A model generated the notes under the pieces. The model did not search any database. It saw nothing but the letters and a program-made list of their open reading frames with translations, and was not told where the DNA came from. Shown in pieces: positions 8,185 through 17,274 of a DNA stretch of 54,017 bases. A program made the position numbers and the translations under genes. Source of the stretch: Myxococcales bacterium (lineage in GTDB: Bacteria > Myxococcota_A > Polyangia > Palsa-1104); NCBI GenBank assembly GCA_028287105.1, contig JAQBQH010000160.1:1-54017 (forward strand). The letters run 5' to 3'. Numbering within the stretch: the first letter of the stretch is position 1; each line of letters starts with the position of its first letter.

Positions 8185-9807
8185 CTAGTACGCGACGGTG
8201 ATGGGCGCGCGGCTGCCGTCGAAGCTGTTGTCCAGCTCGCCGTTGACCCCGCGCATCGGCTCGTAGCCGCGCTCGCCCCACGCCAGGTCGATGCGCATGG
8301 CGTCGAGGAGCTGGCTCCACGACTTGTTCGTGCCGTCGAGGAGCGCGACGAGGTACTTCGCCGTCGACTCGCCCATGCCGTTCCAGTAGGCGGGCAGCCC
8401 GTTCATCACGACGTCGAGGTTGCGCGATCCGCCGGCGTGCATCTGGATGAAGTCGAGGTCGTAGTAGTTGTACGAGAGGCACGAGTTGACCAGCATGACC
8501 TGGTAGCGATCGGGGAAGTTGGCGCCCGAGTAGTTGGTCGGCTCGAGCGGGCCGTGTCCGAAGTGGCTGTGTCCGGCGTACGCGAACACGTCGCCGTGCC
8601 AGAACGCCTCGAGGTAGCGCCACTCGGCGTGCTGCTTCGAATCGGCGTCGCCGTCCTCCTTGCCCCAGAACGTGCGCAGCTCCACGGTCATCTGGCGCGT
8701 CTGTCCGGCCAGCGTCACCGTCGCCGGCACGGTCCAATAGATCCAGCGCTCGCTGAAGCGATCGATCACCTGCTGCTTCAGCGCCTCGATCTTCTGCGCG
8801 TCCGAGCCGACCGCGGCCGGGTAGCCGGTGCCGTCGATCATCCAGCGCGCCACGTCGTCGAAGGTCACGCCGTCGAGCTTGTTGCCGTCGACGTAGAAGT
8901 CGAGCAAGAGCGCGAACGGTTGCGTCGCGGTCACCTGCAGCTTGCCGCCGAACTGGCCGCGCAGCGTGCGCAGGAGGCGCTGAAACTCGATGGCGCCGAG
9001 GTCATGCGAGTCGCGTTCGTTCGACTCGACCCCGACGAACGCGTAGACGACCACCTTCTGCCGATCGCTGCCGAAGCCCCACAGCCGGTCATACTCGGGG
9101 TACTTCACCGGCGCCGCCACGATGGGCGTCAGCTTGGCGCGGACCCCGACGAACCGTCGCTGCGCGTCCGACAGCGGCATCTGGCCGACCGACGAGGGCG
9201 ACGCGGGCGGCAGGCGCGCCAGGTCGGCGTTGATGGTCGCCGTCTCGGTCGTGATGGCGCGCGCGCAGGCCGAGCGGCGCGGCGCGAAGTGGTACCACAA
9301 CGAATCGCCGTCGGTCGCTTCGTCGACGCACGCCGGCTGCAGCGCCGCCGATCCGCTGACGTAGTCGCCGAAGAGCATGGTGAAGCTGACGGCCGCCCCG
9401 GGGTCCTGGCTCTTCTGCACGAGCGCCGTGTCGCGGTAGTGATAGCGCACGCGCTGCACCGGCCCGGTCGCGCGCCCCGTTGACGCATCGATGACGTTGA
9501 CGAGCTCGCGCGTCCAGCCAGCCGGGTCGAGGTTGTGTAGCGCGCCGCGATCGCTGATGCCGATGCCGAGCTCGCGCAGCGACCCGAGTGACGATTTGAC
9601 CTGTCGGGCGATCACCTGTTGCACGACGCCCGCATCCGCGTCGGTCGCGACGTAGACGAAGCTCTCCCAATCGATCTGCTTGGTGACACCGCCAACGGAC
9701 GTGAGGTCGTCGTCCCGTACCTGTGCGGTGCCATCTTTGAGAACTCCGGCGGAACAGCCGGCGAGTGCCAGGACGAAGAGCAAGCAAGCGGTCGGACGCT
9801 GACGCAT
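8185..9807 (-). CDS. Large lipoprotein with possible clan CD (caspase/gingipain-like) His-Cys dyad
   Basis: A 540-residue lipoprotein (MRQRPTACLLFVLALAGC, Cys18) with no named family that I recognise for the N-terminal two thirds. The C-terminal part shows DVFAYAGHSHFGHG (His at about 413) followed 30 residues later by a hydrophobic strand and Cys (QVMLVNSCLSYNYYD, Cys at about 443). That order, strand-His-Gly/Ser, spacer, strand-x-Cys, recalls clan CD cysteine peptidases such as gingipains and CHAT proteins. The frame extends upstream to 9924, but 9807 gives a clean lipoprotein signal preceded by GGAGG. Probably surface or periplasmic. The peptidase reading is an inference and the substrate is unknown. 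It stands alone, convergent with the polymerase-domain gene. Confidence 0.7.
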   Translation of the reverse strand: MRQRPTACLLFVLALAGCSAGVLKDGTAQVRDDDLTSVGGVTKQIDWESFVYVATDADAGVVQQVIARQVKSSLGSLRELGIGISDRGALHNLDPAGWTRELVNVIDASTGRATGPVQRVRYHYRDTALVQKSQDPGAAVSFTMLFGDYVSGSAALQPACVDEATDGDSLWYHFAPRRSACARAITTETATINADLARLPPASPSSVGQMPLSDAQRRFVGVRAKLTPIVAAPVKYPEYDRLWGFGSDRQKVVVYAFVGVESNERDSHDLGAIEFQRLLRTLRGQFGGKLQVTATQPFALLLDFYVDGNKLDGVTFDDVARWMIDGTGYPAAVGSDAQKIEALKQQVIDRFSERWIYWTVPATVTLAGQTRQMTVELRTFWGKEDGDADSKQHAEWRYLEAFWHGDVFAYAGHSHFGHGPLEPTNYSGANFPDRYQVMLVNSCLSYNYYDLDFIQMHAGGSRNLDVVMNGLPAYWNGMGESTAKYLVALLDGTNKSWSQLLDAMRIDLAWGERGYEPMRGVNGELDNSFDGSRAPITVAY

Positions 9808-9986
9808 CAATCGGATCCTCCGGCCCGGCGCGCTCAGCAAGGGCGAAGCCACGAGAGATGGCAGACATTTCGAAAGGTTACTCAACCCGCGATGTGCAGT
9901 TTTGTCACGGGGTGGCGGCGACAATAGTCACTCACGTCTGAGTTACGAAATGGCAGATGGCTCGCCATTTGTAAAAACCCTCCGGC
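9808..9986. promoter_or_regulatory. Divergent intergenic region with 7-bp inverted repeat
   Basis: The region separates the lipoprotein (minus) from the receiver gene (plus). It is clearly more AT-rich than the genes. A perfect inverted repeat AAATGGC (9948-9954) / GCCATTT (9964-9970) with a 9-nt spacer lies 16 nt before the receiver start, a position expected for an operator or a 5' hairpin. No confident -35/-10 pair was found. Confidence 0.4.
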
Positions 9987-10343
9987 ATGGGCAGCAGCAA
10001 GCTGGTGTTGGTACTGGAGGACGATCAAAACCTGCAGGAGTCCGTCCGCCGGCTGGCTGAACGCCTCGGCTACAAGGTCGCGACCGCGCGCTCGTTGGTC
10101 GAGGCGAAGCGGCTGCTCGAGCGCATCGCGCGCCCCTGTCTCATCCTGCTCGACACGCTCATGAAGGAAGGCCTCGAGGCCATGGCGCAGCTCGGCGCGC
10201 AGTACCCGCTGGCCACCATCCCCATCCGCCTGTCGTCCAATAATGTCCGGCGCATGTCGAAGCGGTCGGTGCACCTCGACCTGCTCCGCGAGGCGCTCAA
10301 GCAGCACTGCGGCCCCGTCGTCGTCCCCGAGCCTGCCGAGTAG
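9987..10343 (+). CDS. Receiver-domain protein (single-domain response regulator)
   Basis: A 118-residue protein made only of a CheY-like receiver domain. The acidic pocket EDD (residues 11-13) and the phospho-acceptor Asp56 in CLILLDTLM are present. The usual Thr/Ser position may be the SSNN stretch, and the conserved Lys-Pro near the end is not clear ([13 protein letters not shown]), so phosphotransfer geometry may differ from CheY. No output domain and no adjacent kinase exist; the cognate partner is unknown. The start ATG at 9987 follows CCCTCC rather than a Shine-Dalgarno sequence. It would act in the cytoplasm as a relay or protein-binding switch. Confidence 0.72.
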   Translation: MGSSKLVLVLEDDQNLQESVRRLAERLGYKVATARSLVEAKRLLERIARPCLILLDTLMKEGLEAMAQLGAQYPLATIPIRLSSNNVRRMSKRSVHLDLLREALKQHCGPVVVPEPAE

Positions 10344-10363
10344 CTCGCCGGCTCCCGACCGGC

Positions 10364-11269
10364 CTACGCGGCGGCTTCGTAGAGGAGGCCCCAACGGATG
10401 CCGCGGTCGCTGACCAGGCATTCCGCGGCACCGGCGCGGGCCATGACGCGCGCGAGGATGACGGCGCCGGCGTAGATGACGTCGGCGCGCTTCGGATCGA
10501 GCCCCGGGGTGCGTAGCTTGTCGGCGAGCGGCGTGGTGCCGAGCCGCTCGACCAGCTCGTCGACCGTGGCGCGCGACAGCCGGGAGCCGTGCACGCGCGC
10601 GCCGTCGTAGGTCACGAGCGACTGCGCCATCGCCGACAGCGTCGTCACCGTGCCGGCGAGCCCGACCAGCGTGCCGCGCGGTGCCGGCGCTCCGGCGAGC
10701 GCTTCGTCGACGGCGGCCCAGAGGCGCGCGCGCTCGTCGGCGCTGGGCGGGTCGCTGCCGAGGAGCCGCTCGGTCAGGCGCACCGAGCCGATGGGCAGCG
10801 ACACCACCGCCTCGACCTCGCTGGTGCCGACGATGAGCTCGGTCGAGCCGCCGCCGATGTCGACGACGGTACGCGGCCCCTCGAGCGCGGGAAACGACAT
10901 CGCCACCGCGCGCCAGCAGAGCCGCGCCTCGCGCTCGCCGTCGATCACCTGCAGCTCCGTCGCGAAGCGTCCGAGGATGGCGTCGGCGCCGCTGGTGAAG
11001 TCGCCGCCGTTGATCGCCTTGCGCACCGCTTCGGTCGCGACCGCGATGACCCGGTCGCAGGCGAGCGCCTCGATGCGCTCGGCAAACCCGTGCAGCACCC
11101 CGAGCGTGCGCGCGATGGCCGGCGCGGCGAGCCGGTGCGTGCGGTCGAGCCCTTCGCCGAGCCGCACGATCTCGGCCCGCTCCTCGACGGCGACCGCCGC
11201 CGTGCCGTCGAGATCGGCGATGGTGAGAAGCGCGGTGTTGGTGCCGACGTCGATCGCCGCGACGCGCAT
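10364..11269 (-). CDS. ppx: Ppx/GppA exopolyphosphatase/guanosine pentaphosphatase family
   Basis: A 301-residue member of the Ppx/GppA branch of the sugar kinase/actin-like ATPase superfamily, which hydrolyses polyphosphate or pppGpp. It has the phosphate-1 loop [12 protein letters not shown], the phosphate-2 loop [12 protein letters not shown], the [10 protein letters not shown] stretch and [11 protein letters not shown]. It is the short single-module form without the C-terminal HD-like domain of E. coli Ppx. The start ATG overlaps the tolB stop (ATGA), so the gene is translationally coupled to the Tol operon. Whether polyP or pppGpp is the substrate cannot be told from sequence; some short Ppx proteins do both. 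Confidence 0.88.
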   Translation of the reverse strand: MRVAAIDVGTNTALLTIADLDGTAAVAVEERAEIVRLGEGLDRTHRLAAPAIARTLGVLHGFAERIEALACDRVIAVATEAVRKAINGGDFTSGADAILGRFATELQVIDGEREARLCWRAVAMSFPALEGPRTVVDIGGGSTELIVGTSEVEAVVSLPIGSVRLTERLLGSDPPSADERARLWAAVDEALAGAPAPRGTLVGLAGTVTTLSAMAQSLVTYDGARVHGSRLSRATVDELVERLGTTPLADKLRTPGLDPKRADVIYAGAVILARVMARAGAAECLVSDRGIRWGLLYEAAA

Positions 11270-12603
11270 CAGCGACGCAGCGACGGTGACCACTGCGGCG
11301 CCAGCGCGCTGCCGCGATAGACCTGTCGTTCGGTGCGCCCATCGGCGGTCGAGATCCAGACGCCGCCGCGCGACGACTCGTACGTGATGGCGCGGCCGTT
11401 CGGCGCCCACGACGGGTGCTGATTGGAGCCGTGCCCCTCGGTGATGCGCGCCCCGTACTGCTCGGTGTCGGGGTTGATGGTGAAGATGTCGTAGGCCATG
11501 CGCTCGTCGCGCGCGGTAAAGGCGATGAGCGGCGTGTCCTTGTTCGGCGACCACGTCGGCGTCTGGTTGTAGTTGCCTTTGCGCGTCAGCTTCTTCTGCC
11601 CCGAGCCGTCGGCGCTCATGACCCAGATCTGCGGGTTGCCGTGGCGGTCGCTGATGAAGGCGATGCGCGAGCCGTCCGGCGAGAAGGTGGGCGAGGTGTC
11701 GATGGCGTGCGTCTCGTTGGTCAGCCGCTTGATCACCTGACCGTTGGTGTTGAGGAGGTAGATCTCGCTGTTGCCGTCCTTCGAGAGCGTGAGCGCGATC
11801 TTGCTGCCGTCGGGCGAATAGGCGGCGCCCATGTTGAGGCCTGGTTGCGCCGACAGGATGCGCGGCTTGCCGCCCAGCGCCGGTACGACGTAGAGGTCGG
11901 GCTTGCCGCCGGCGAACGACGTGAACGCGATCTCCGCGCCCGACGGCGACCACGACGGCAGGATGTTCTGCGACTTCGACGTCAGCGCCGAGGCGCCGTA
12001 GCCGTCCCAGTCCATCGTCATGATGTCGCGGCGCTTGGGTCCGGTGTCGCCGGCGAAGGCGATCTTCGACGAGAAGAAGCCCTCTTCGCCGGTGTAGTAC
12101 TTGACCACGTCGTTGGCGAACTGATGCGCCAGCTGCCGCGCCTGCAACATGGCGCCGCGGTAGTCCTTGGACAGCACGGGCGCGTCGCCCTTCGAGACCT
12201 CGAACAGACGGAACTCGAACTTGACGTCGGCGCCGTAGCCGGTGGCGCGCGCCTTGATCACGCCGGCGGCGCCGACGTTGCGCCAATCGGCCGGATTGAT
12301 CGTGAGCTGCTCGGCCGCCAGGTTCGCCAGGTACGAGGCCGGGTCGATCACTTTGAAGAAGCCCGACAGCGCCAGGTCGTTCGACAACACGTCTTGCGCC
12401 GTCTTGGCGCTCGCCTTGTCGCCGAGCGCCAGCGGCACCGCCAGCTTGTAGAGATCGGTACCGCCGGCAGTGATCTTGAAGCGCACGGTGTCGTCGCTCG
12501 CCTGCGCGCGAATGGGGCGCTGCGCGGCGGCGAGCACCAGGAGCGTCGACAGCGCGGCGCCGGCGACGAGGACGATTCGTTTCTTGGTCTCGATGGTCAT
12601 CAT
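11269..12603 (-). CDS. tolB: Tol-Pal system beta-propeller protein TolB
   Basis: A 444-residue periplasmic protein with a signal peptide (IVLVAGAALSTLLVLAAA), the N-terminal TolB domain (about 35-190, with SGFFKVIDPASYL) and a C-terminal beta-propeller of at least five PD40-type repeats such as SWSPSGAEIAFTS, AYSPDGSKIALTL and TFSPDGSRIAFISDR. TolB links TolA/Pal during outer-membrane constriction and maintenance. The start overlaps the end of the TolA-like gene (the TGA lies inside ATGATG), giving two adjacent ATGs at 12603 and 12600. The gene order tolQ-tolR-tolA-tolB supports the call. No pal gene follows; ppx/gppA takes that place. Confidence 0.95.
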   Translation of the reverse strand: MMTIETKKRIVLVAGAALSTLLVLAAAQRPIRAQASDDTVRFKITAGGTDLYKLAVPLALGDKASAKTAQDVLSNDLALSGFFKVIDPASYLANLAAEQLTINPADWRNVGAAGVIKARATGYGADVKFEFRLFEVSKGDAPVLSKDYRGAMLQARQLAHQFANDVVKYYTGEEGFFSSKIAFAGDTGPKRRDIMTMDWDGYGASALTSKSQNILPSWSPSGAEIAFTSFAGGKPDLYVVPALGGKPRILSAQPGLNMGAAYSPDGSKIALTLSKDGNSEIYLLNTNGQVIKRLTNETHAIDTSPTFSPDGSRIAFISDRHGNPQIWVMSADGSGQKKLTRKGNYNQTPTWSPNKDTPLIAFTARDERMAYDIFTINPDTEQYGARITEGHGSNQHPSWAPNGRAITYESSRGGVWISTADGRTERQVYRGSALAPQWSPSLRR

Positions 12604-13307
12604 GGGTTTTTGCTGAAGGTCGGGCAAAGTCGTTTGTTGCGAAAGCGATCGGGCGGCGGCGGCAGCTTCTTCAGCTGCGACAGCGTCGCCTCCAGCGAGC
12701 TGTCGAACTGCGAGTTGCCGCTGCCGCGCTCGAGGTCGTATTTGACGATGGTTCCGTCGGGGCCGATGCGCAGACAGACGTCGGCCGACAGGGTCAGGAG
12801 GTCGGCCGGCTTGATCGTCGTCGGCAGGAGCCACGCCGTCCCCACCTGGTCGACGATGGAGAGGATGTACGGATCGCCCTTGGCCTCGGTGGCGGTGCCG
12901 GCGCGCGATCCGGACAGCGAGCCCTCGTTCGACGCCTCGACGCCCTCTTGATCGTCGAGGTGCTTGAACACCTCGGCGTGCGTCTTCTTCAGCGGGTCGA
13001 CGTCCTCGGGCTTCTTCTTGTCGTCGATGTGCGGCAGCGCGTCGAGATCGCGCGCCACCTTGATCTCGGCCGGCTTGTCCTTCTGCGCGCCCTGCTTGTG
13101 CGGCAGGAACGACAGATCGCGCGGCTTGCCGAAGCGCACCAGCTGCGCGTCGACGAAGTTCTCCTTCGACAAGGGCGGCTTGCCGCCTCCCGACGCGCGC
13201 GCGATCCACATGCCGCCGAAGAGGCCGGCGTGCAAGACCACCGTGATGACGATGGCGACGGTGCGAAGCGGATCTTTGTCGGGGGCTGCGACGGGCTGCA
13301 TGCTCAT
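12600..13307 (-). CDS. tolA: TolA/TonB-like periplasm-spanning protein
   Basis: A 235-residue protein with one N-terminal membrane anchor (about 17-38, VAIVITVVLHAGLFGGMWI), a charged Lys/Asp/Pro-rich stretch (about 60-150) and a C-terminal domain resembling TolA domain III/TonB-C (ADVCLRIGPDGTIVKYDLERGSG). A pair of cysteines (in ADVCLRIG and KRLCPTF) could form the disulfide seen in TolA domain III. It would transmit the motive force from TolQR to TolB and outer-membrane partners. It is much shorter than E. coli TolA because the helical middle domain is small. The ATG overlaps the tolR stop (ATGA). The symbol rests on operon position as much as on sequence. Confidence 0.8.
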   Translation of the reverse strand: MSMQPVAAPDKDPLRTVAIVITVVLHAGLFGGMWIARASGGGKPPLSKENFVDAQLVRFGKPRDLSFLPHKQGAQKDKPAEIKVARDLDALPHIDDKKKPEDVDPLKKTHAEVFKHLDDQEGVEASNEGSLSGSRAGTATEAKGDPYILSIVDQVGTAWLLPTTIKPADLLTLSADVCLRIGPDGTIVKYDLERGSGNSQFDSSLEATLSQLKKLPPPPDRFRNKRLCPTFSKNP

Positions 13308-13741
13308 TTCAACGGATCGGTGACCAGACCGATCTTCTCGCCGCCGTTGCGCGACAGCATCGCCATCACGCGAACCACGTCGCCGTAGGGAAGGGCCTGG
13401 TCGGCGTGGACGTAGACCTCGCGCTCGGCCTGCAGCTTGGCGTTGCCCTTGAGCGCCTTCTCGAAGTCCTCGCCGAACTTGAACGGCGTCTTGACGATGT
13501 AGACGACGCCGTCCTTGGCGAACTCCTTCGGCACCGTGATGATGAGCTTGCCCTGATCGTCGGGGATCGCCTGGGCGTCCGCCTTGGGCAGCGTCACCGG
13601 CACGCCAACCTGGAGCATCGGCGCCGCGACCATGAAGATGATGAGGAGCACCAGCATCACGTCGACCATCGGCGTGACGTTGATCTCCGCCATCATCGGC
13701 GTCCCGCCCCCGCCGCTTCCGCTTCCGCTCGACATGCCCAT
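13304..13741 (-). CDS. tolR: TolR/ExbD-type proton-channel subunit
   Basis: A 145-residue inner-membrane protein with a single transmembrane helix near residues 22-42 (PMVDVMLVLLIIFMVAAPML). The aspartate in MVDVML is the conserved proton-carrying residue of TolR/ExbD. The periplasmic domain follows, with VTLPKADAQ, the KGNAKLQAEREVYVHAD core and a C-terminal MAMLSRNGGEKIGLVTDP that fits the family ending. It forms the rotary/stator channel with TolQ. A Gly/Ser-rich N-terminal run (SSGSGSGGGG) precedes the helix. The gene starts 5 nt after the tolQ stop and overlaps the TolA-like start by 4 nt. Confidence 0.93.
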   Translation of the reverse strand: MGMSSGSGSGGGGTPMMAEINVTPMVDVMLVLLIIFMVAAPMLQVGVPVTLPKADAQAIPDDQGKLIITVPKEFAKDGVVYIVKTPFKFGEDFEKALKGNAKLQAEREVYVHADQALPYGDVVRVMAMLSRNGGEKIGLVTDPLK

Positions 13742-13746
13742 CGTCG

Positions 13747-14517
13747 TTACCTCAGGAAGTGACGCTTCACGATGTTGAGGAAGTCATTCGAGAACGCGTC
13801 CATCTCGGCGGACAGCACCTTGATCTTGCGCGCGAACCAATTGTACGCCATGACCGCCGGGACTGCCGCGATGAGACCGACCGCGGTCGTGCCGAGCGCC
13901 TCGGCGATGCCCGGCGCCACGGTGGCGAGGTTGGCCGAGCCCTGGCTGGCGATCTGGTGGAAGGCGTCGATGATGCCGATGACCGTGCCGAAGAGGCCGA
14001 TGAACGGCGCCGCCGACCCGACGGTGGCGAGGAACGGCACCATCGACTCCAGCACCGTCGACTCGTGCGTGGCGGCGCGACGCAGCGCGCGCTCGATGTT
14101 CTCGAGGTCGCCTTCGCCGTGCCACGACTCGCCGGCAGCGACGGGCGCGTGCCCCTGGCTCTTTTGCGTCTGCAGCTTCGAGAGCTCGACGTAGCCGGCC
14201 TTGAACATGTGCGCGATCGGTGACCGCTTCTTCTGCTCGGCCTCCTGATAGACGGCGTCGAGGCGCTTGGCCTGCCAGAACGCCTCTAAAAAGCGCATCG
14301 ATTCGTTTTGCGCCCGATTGAGGTAGAGGGCCTTGTACCCGATCACGTACCAACCGATGATCGAGAGGCACACGAGGAGAAACAGAACGCCGCGAACCAC
14401 CCCGGACGCGCCCAGCAGGAGCTGCAGCAGATCGAAGCTGCCATTGCCTTGCGCGGCCACCGGAGCGGAGAGGAGGAGGGTGACCATCGTCGAAAGCGGT
14501 ACCACGCGCATCGCCAC
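13747..14517 (-). CDS. tolQ: TolQ/ExbB-type proton-channel subunit
   Basis: A 256-residue MotA/TolQ/ExbB protein with three transmembrane helices: one near 40-62 (VLFLLVCLSIIGWYVIGY), and two after the cytoplasmic loop, LATVGSAAPFIGLFGTVIGIIDAF and EALGTTAVGLIAAVPAVMAYNWF, which carry the conserved family glycines, threonines and prolines. It energises the Tol system using proton flow. It is first in the minus-strand operon tolQ-tolR-tolA-tolB-ppx. The ATG at 14517 is taken as start; ATGs at 14511 and 14487 are alternatives, the last placing the start just before a hydrophobic segment resembling a signal sequence. It lies only 25 nt from the divergent lipoprotein gene. Confidence 0.92.
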   Translation of the reverse strand: MAMRVVPLSTMVTLLLSAPVAAQGNGSFDLLQLLLGASGVVRGVLFLLVCLSIIGWYVIGYKALYLNRAQNESMRFLEAFWQAKRLDAVYQEAEQKKRSPIAHMFKAGYVELSKLQTQKSQGHAPVAAGESWHGEGDLENIERALRRAATHESTVLESMVPFLATVGSAAPFIGLFGTVIGIIDAFHQIASQGSANLATVAPGIAEALGTTAVGLIAAVPAVMAYNWFARKIKVLSAEMDAFSNDFLNIVKRHFLR

Positions 14518-14542
14518 GCGTCAAACCATGCTACCGTCGAGG

Positions 14543-15061
14543 ATGATGAGGTTTTGCACGCTCCTGATGCTCGCGCTCGCCGTCGTCGGCGGCGGCTGCC
14601 AGGGGTCGGGCGGCGCCGTCAGCGTGCGCTGGCGCGTCGTCGATCTGTCGACCGGCGAGAGCTTCGATCCATCCGGCTCCGAAGCGTCGACGCGCGATGG
14701 CAGCTGCTGCCGCCTGCCGCATCCCGGCGGGCTGTGCGACTTCTCCACCGAGTGGGTCGTGCGAACCGTCAGCATCACGCTGAGCGACCCGATCACGGGC
14801 GAGCTGGTGCTGACGAACGAGCCGTTCGCCTGCTCGAAGCGCGAAAAGACGAGCCGTTTCGACCTGCCGACCGGGACCTTCGCGGTCGGGCTCACCGCCA
14901 CGGTCGTCGACGGCCACGGCATGCCGGTGCCCGTATTCCTGCCGCCCCCCGAGATCCGCACCATCGTGCGCGCCGACGTGGTGAACCTGCAAATCATCGA
15001 AGTCGGCGTGCATCCGCTTCCCGCCTCCTTGCAGCAGACCGACCCGATGGTTACTTATTAG
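14543..15061 (+). CDS. Hypothetical lipoprotein
   Basis: A 172-residue lipoprotein with signal MMRFCTLLMLALAVVGGGC (lipobox VGGGC). I do not recognise the mature part. It looks like a beta-rich carbohydrate-binding or adhesin-type fold (VSVRWRVVDLSTGESFDPSG, FDLPTGTFAVGLTATVVDG) with several cysteines (CC, LCDF, FACSK) that could pair in the periplasm. Start choice is uncertain: ATGs at 14528, 14543 and 14546 are in frame, and GAGG directly before 14543 suits neither well. It is divergent from tolQ with a 25-nt gap and 2 nt upstream of the rhomboid-like gene, so probably co-transcribed with the latter. Confidence 0.65.
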   Translation: MMRFCTLLMLALAVVGGGCQGSGGAVSVRWRVVDLSTGESFDPSGSEASTRDGSCCRLPHPGGLCDFSTEWVVRTVSITLSDPITGELVLTNEPFACSKREKTSRFDLPTGTFAVGLTATVVDGHGMPVPVFLPPPEIRTIVRADVVNLQIIEVGVHPLPASLQQTDPMVTY

Positions 15062-15063
15062 AT

Positions 15064-15810
15064 ATGGCCCGTCGTCCCTCTCAGATGTCGCTCATGGGTC
15101 TCAAGCCGGATCGGTCGGTCACGGCCGCATTGGTCGGCCTGACGGTCCTCTGGCTCGGCTTCTCGTTCGGCGGAGAAGCGGTCAAGAACTTCTACGTCCA
15201 GCACCTGCTGGTCACGCCGCGGCGCGCGATCGGCGTCGAGCCGTGGCAGCTGTTGACCGGCGGCTTCATCCACCTGCGGCTCGGCGAATTGTTCATGACC
15301 GCCGTGATGCTGATCTTCTTCGGCAACCCCATCGAGCAGCAGATGGGAGAGCGCGCGTTCTGGAGGATCTTCATCGGCGGCGGCGTGGTCGGCGCGATCG
15401 CGGCGGCGCTCCTCGGTCGCTTGATCCTACCGGGGCAGCCGGTGCCGCTCTCGTCGGCGGCGACGACGGCGCTCCTGTTGGCGTTCGGCGCGGCGTGGCG
15501 CGGTCAGTCGGTCATGGCGTACGGCATGGCGCAGATGCGCGCGACGACGATGGCGCTCGTCTTCTTCGCCATCACGGTGGTCTCGTGTCTGGTGCGGCTC
15601 GATGATCTGCCGTGGCAGATCGTCGTCATCGAGCTGGCGGCGCTCGTCGGCGCGGCCGGCGCGGGTTGGGTGTTGGCGTCGCCGCGCGCGGGCGGCTCGA
15701 AGGGCGGCGGCCTGTCGTTCGAAAAATTCCGCACCTGGCGCCTCAAGCGCAAATATCGGGTCTTGACGGGTGGGCGTGACTCGCGCGATGACAAGCGCTG
15801 GTTGAATTAA
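15064..15810 (+). CDS. Rhomboid-like membrane protein lacking catalytic residues
   Basis: A 248-residue polytopic membrane protein with about six helices and a rhomboid-type layout: WQLLTGGFIHLRLGELFMTAVMLIFFGNPIEQQMG matches the rhomboid loop-1/TM2 block (FxH...N.....FG..lE...G). The catalytic GxSG of TM4 is replaced by LSSAATTALLLAFG, and no His is found in the last helix (IELAALVGAAGAGWVLA), so it should be proteolytically dead, like iRhom/derlin-type pseudoproteases. A basic cytoplasmic C-terminal tail follows (KFRTWRLKRKYRVLTG). Start ATG 15064 lies 2 nt after the upstream lipoprotein stop. Likely a membrane chaperone or binding protein; the role is not known. Confidence 0.72.
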   Translation: MARRPSQMSLMGLKPDRSVTAALVGLTVLWLGFSFGGEAVKNFYVQHLLVTPRRAIGVEPWQLLTGGFIHLRLGELFMTAVMLIFFGNPIEQQMGERAFWRIFIGGGVVGAIAAALLGRLILPGQPVPLSSAATTALLLAFGAAWRGQSVMAYGMAQMRATTMALVFFAITVVSCLVRLDDLPWQIVVIELAALVGAAGAGWVLASPRAGGSKGGGLSFEKFRTWRLKRKYRVLTGGRDSRDDKRWLN

Positions 15811-15831
15811 CCGCCTCGAAACCTTCCCTGA

Positions 15832-15837
15832 TAAGAT
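15832..15837 (+). promoter_or_regulatory. Putative -10 element of the FHA-sigma54 activator gene
   Basis: TAAGAT lies 6 nt before the GTG at 15844. No Shine-Dalgarno sequence is present, so the transcript may be leaderless. Judged by consensus and spacing only. Confidence 0.35.
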
Positions 15838-15843
15838 ACCGAC

Positions 15844-17271
<1,428 letters not shown>

Positions 17272-17274
17272 CGA

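Noticed and set aside
15064-15810. Active rhomboid protease
   Set aside because: Neither GxSG nor the second catalytic His can be found, so only a pseudoprotease reading is supported.
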